Assembly: GCF_019429485.1 (NCBI RefSeq) | Contig: NZ_JAHXZN010000001.1 | Coordinates: 1,302,001-1,366,000 of the forward strand | Length of the DNA: 64,000 bases | Source: Sphingomonas citri | Lineage (GTDB): Bacteria; Pseudomonadota; Alphaproteobacteria; Sphingomonadales; Sphingomonadaceae | Direction of reading: 5' to 3' | Shown: piece after piece, positions 63,238-64,000 of the stretch | How the letters are laid out: each line of letters starts with the position of its first letter | Numbering within the stretch: the stretch's first letter is position 1 | The notes under the pieces: generated by a model | Told to the model about the DNA's origin: nothing | The model's database searches: none | Seen by the model: only the letters and a program-made list of their open reading frames with translations | Program-made: the position numbers and the translations under genes

Positions 63238-63717
63238 TCACCGCTGCACAACTGCGCTTCGCATGGGAGCGAGCTTCGCCAAGAACCGGTTTTGCGCAGC
63301 GAAAGGCACTCGCTCGGTGGCCATGGCTCGTTGCAGGTTCTCGACAAGGCGATTCATGTCGGCTTGCTGCACGCCCATGTTGGTGTGCGCCGTCCGCATG
63401 TCCCTTCCGGTGTAAGTGCAACCGGCATTTAGAATATAACAGAACTGCTCGAAAATCACGCGACGCAGTCTTACCGCATCCTGGTTCTTGAAGATCTCGC
63501 CGATGTGGGGGTCAGCAAAGTTCGAAGTGACAAAGCTGTCGACGATACGACGGATGCCGGGCTGACCACCAAATTGCCGCGCCATACGGTCGCCCGAGAA
63601 TGGCTTGGCTCCGGCGTTGGCTGGGTCGACGCGATATGGTGCGACCGCCTCTTCGCCCTGCGGAGCCGGCGCTGCAACCTGCGCAGTTGCGAGAAGGATC
63701 GACAGCAAGACCATCAT
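63238..63717 (-). CDS. Exported group 1 truncated haemoglobin
   Basis: A 159-residue protein; AGGAG lies about 8 nt before the ATG pair. It begins with a signal peptide (VLLSILLATAQVAAPAPQ), unusual for this normally cytoplasmic family. The globin part shows 'QFGGQPGIRRIVDSFVTSNF', 'DPHIGEIF' and proximal histidine H111 in 'RDMRTAHTNMGV', with two cysteines (C93, C100) in the preceding helix region. Group 1 truncated haemoglobins bind O2 or NO. It lies 28 nt after the DUF3034-like gene in the same operon, suggesting an envelope role. Confidence 0.85.
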   Translation of the reverse strand: MMVLLSILLATAQVAAPAPQGEEAVAPYRVDPANAGAKPFSGDRMARQFGGQPGIRRIVDSFVTSNFADPHIGEIFKNQDAVRLRRVIFEQFCYILNAGCTYTGRDMRTAHTNMGVQQADMNRLVENLQRAMATERVPFAAQNRFLAKLAPMRSAVVQR

Positions 63718-63745
63718 CGGGATGTCTCCTATTGAACAGACAGCG

Positions 63746-64000
63746 TCAGAAGCTACCTTGAAGCTGGACTAGCAACCCGCGCTGACCATCGACTGTGGCG
63801 ATTGAGCCGAGATCGGCAAAGGCCATGGTTGCAGTAAGGTGCCCGCCGATACCGTAGGCGGCAAAGATGTCCCACGCGTCGTCCTCGCGAGCAAACGCGA
63901 GATTGTTGGGCTTCCTCCGGTATTCAGCGCCGACAACAAGGCGGCGGCTGAACTGATAACCAATCGAAGCCTCAGGAACGACACGCCTTTGTGTCCCGTT
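63746..64000 (-). CDS. DUF3034-like outer-membrane protein, C-terminal part
   Basis: The last 84 codons of a gene entering from beyond the window end. It reads 'VVGAEYRRKPNNLAFAREDD' and 'GGHLTATMAFADLGSI', ending 'GLLVQLQGSF'. The combination 'EYR.KP.NL.FA.EDD' is typical of the DUF3034 family, predicted outer-membrane barrels of unknown function. It is directly upstream of the truncated haemoglobin gene. Confidence 0.75.
   Translation of the reverse strand, partial: NGTQRRVVPEASIGYQFSRRLVVGAEYRRKPNNLAFAREDDAWDIFAAYGIGGHLTATMAFADLGSIATVDGQRGLLVQLQGSF

Noticed and set aside
1-64000. Search for CRISPR arrays, tRNA, rRNA and replication origins
   Set aside because: No regularly spaced repeats, cloverleaf-like genes, rRNA signatures or iteron/DnaA-box clusters were seen by eye.

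Overview
The window looks like chromosomal DNA of a high-GC alphaproteobacterium, most likely a sphingomonad (Sphingomonas or a close relative). The evidence is protein-level: three large TonB-dependent receptors (TBDRs) plus a broken fourth, a PEP-CTERM protein with the 'PEPGTW' ending, a TorF-like porin next to kdp, a DUF3034-type protein beside a group 1 truncated haemoglobin, and many GTG starts. No rRNA, tRNA, CRISPR array or replication origin was seen.

Positions 1-12.3 kb hold carbon-catabolism and envelope genes: a partial Tat-exported hydrolase-like gene coupled to a GlxR/GarR-type reductase, a TBDR with a GntR-type palindrome at its start, malate synthase G (glcB), a decayed KduD-like dehydrogenase, a dihaem cytochrome c, an exported Gfo/Idh/MocA protein, a thioredoxin-like protein and a TPR/TonB-C protein. 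Tartronate-semialdehyde reductase and malate synthase point to sugar-acid and glyoxylate metabolism. Positions 12.3-17.8 kb are a kdp potassium-pump operon (TorF-like porin, a 27-residue membrane peptide, kdpF, kdpA, kdpB, kdpC) with a structured leader and no kdpDE beside it. Positions 18.6-24.4 kb are a carbohydrate-uptake locus (TBDR plus GH35 beta-galactosidase) next to a FadR-type regulator.

Positions 24.6-31.8 kb are accessory: a divergent SDR/XRE pair with a nested operator, a PEP-CTERM protein, and a divergent pair consisting of a TIR-TM-TPR protein and a SLOG-four-TM protein. This pair is the best candidate for a little-described nucleotide-signalling or defence system; a remnant of an IS6-type transposase lies just after it. 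Positions 31.8-41.3 kb carry a minus-strand operon (TBDR, AraC regulator, esterase, PaiB-like protein, dicarboxylate/amino-acid symporter) divergent from a coupled oligopeptidase and acetylpolyamine amidohydrolase-like pair, which together suggest peptide or polyamine scavenging.

Positions 41.6-54 kb are a patchwork of small genes and decay: a frameshifted mgtC, a class A acid phosphatase, an IS6 transposase fragment, a response regulator, a diguanylate cyclase, a serine beta-lactamase-like hydrolase, an S9 peptidase, a TBDR pseudogene, and a partial second copy of the cyclase's GGDEF end. Positions 54-59.6 kb are a tightly overlapping caa3-type cytochrome oxidase operon with two extra c-type cytochromes. 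Positions 59.7-64 kb contain a GST remnant, a PAS-GGDEF-EAL protein, an exported truncated haemoglobin and the end of a DUF3034-like gene. Many neighbouring genes overlap by exactly 4 nt (GTGA or ATGA), implying widespread translational coupling.
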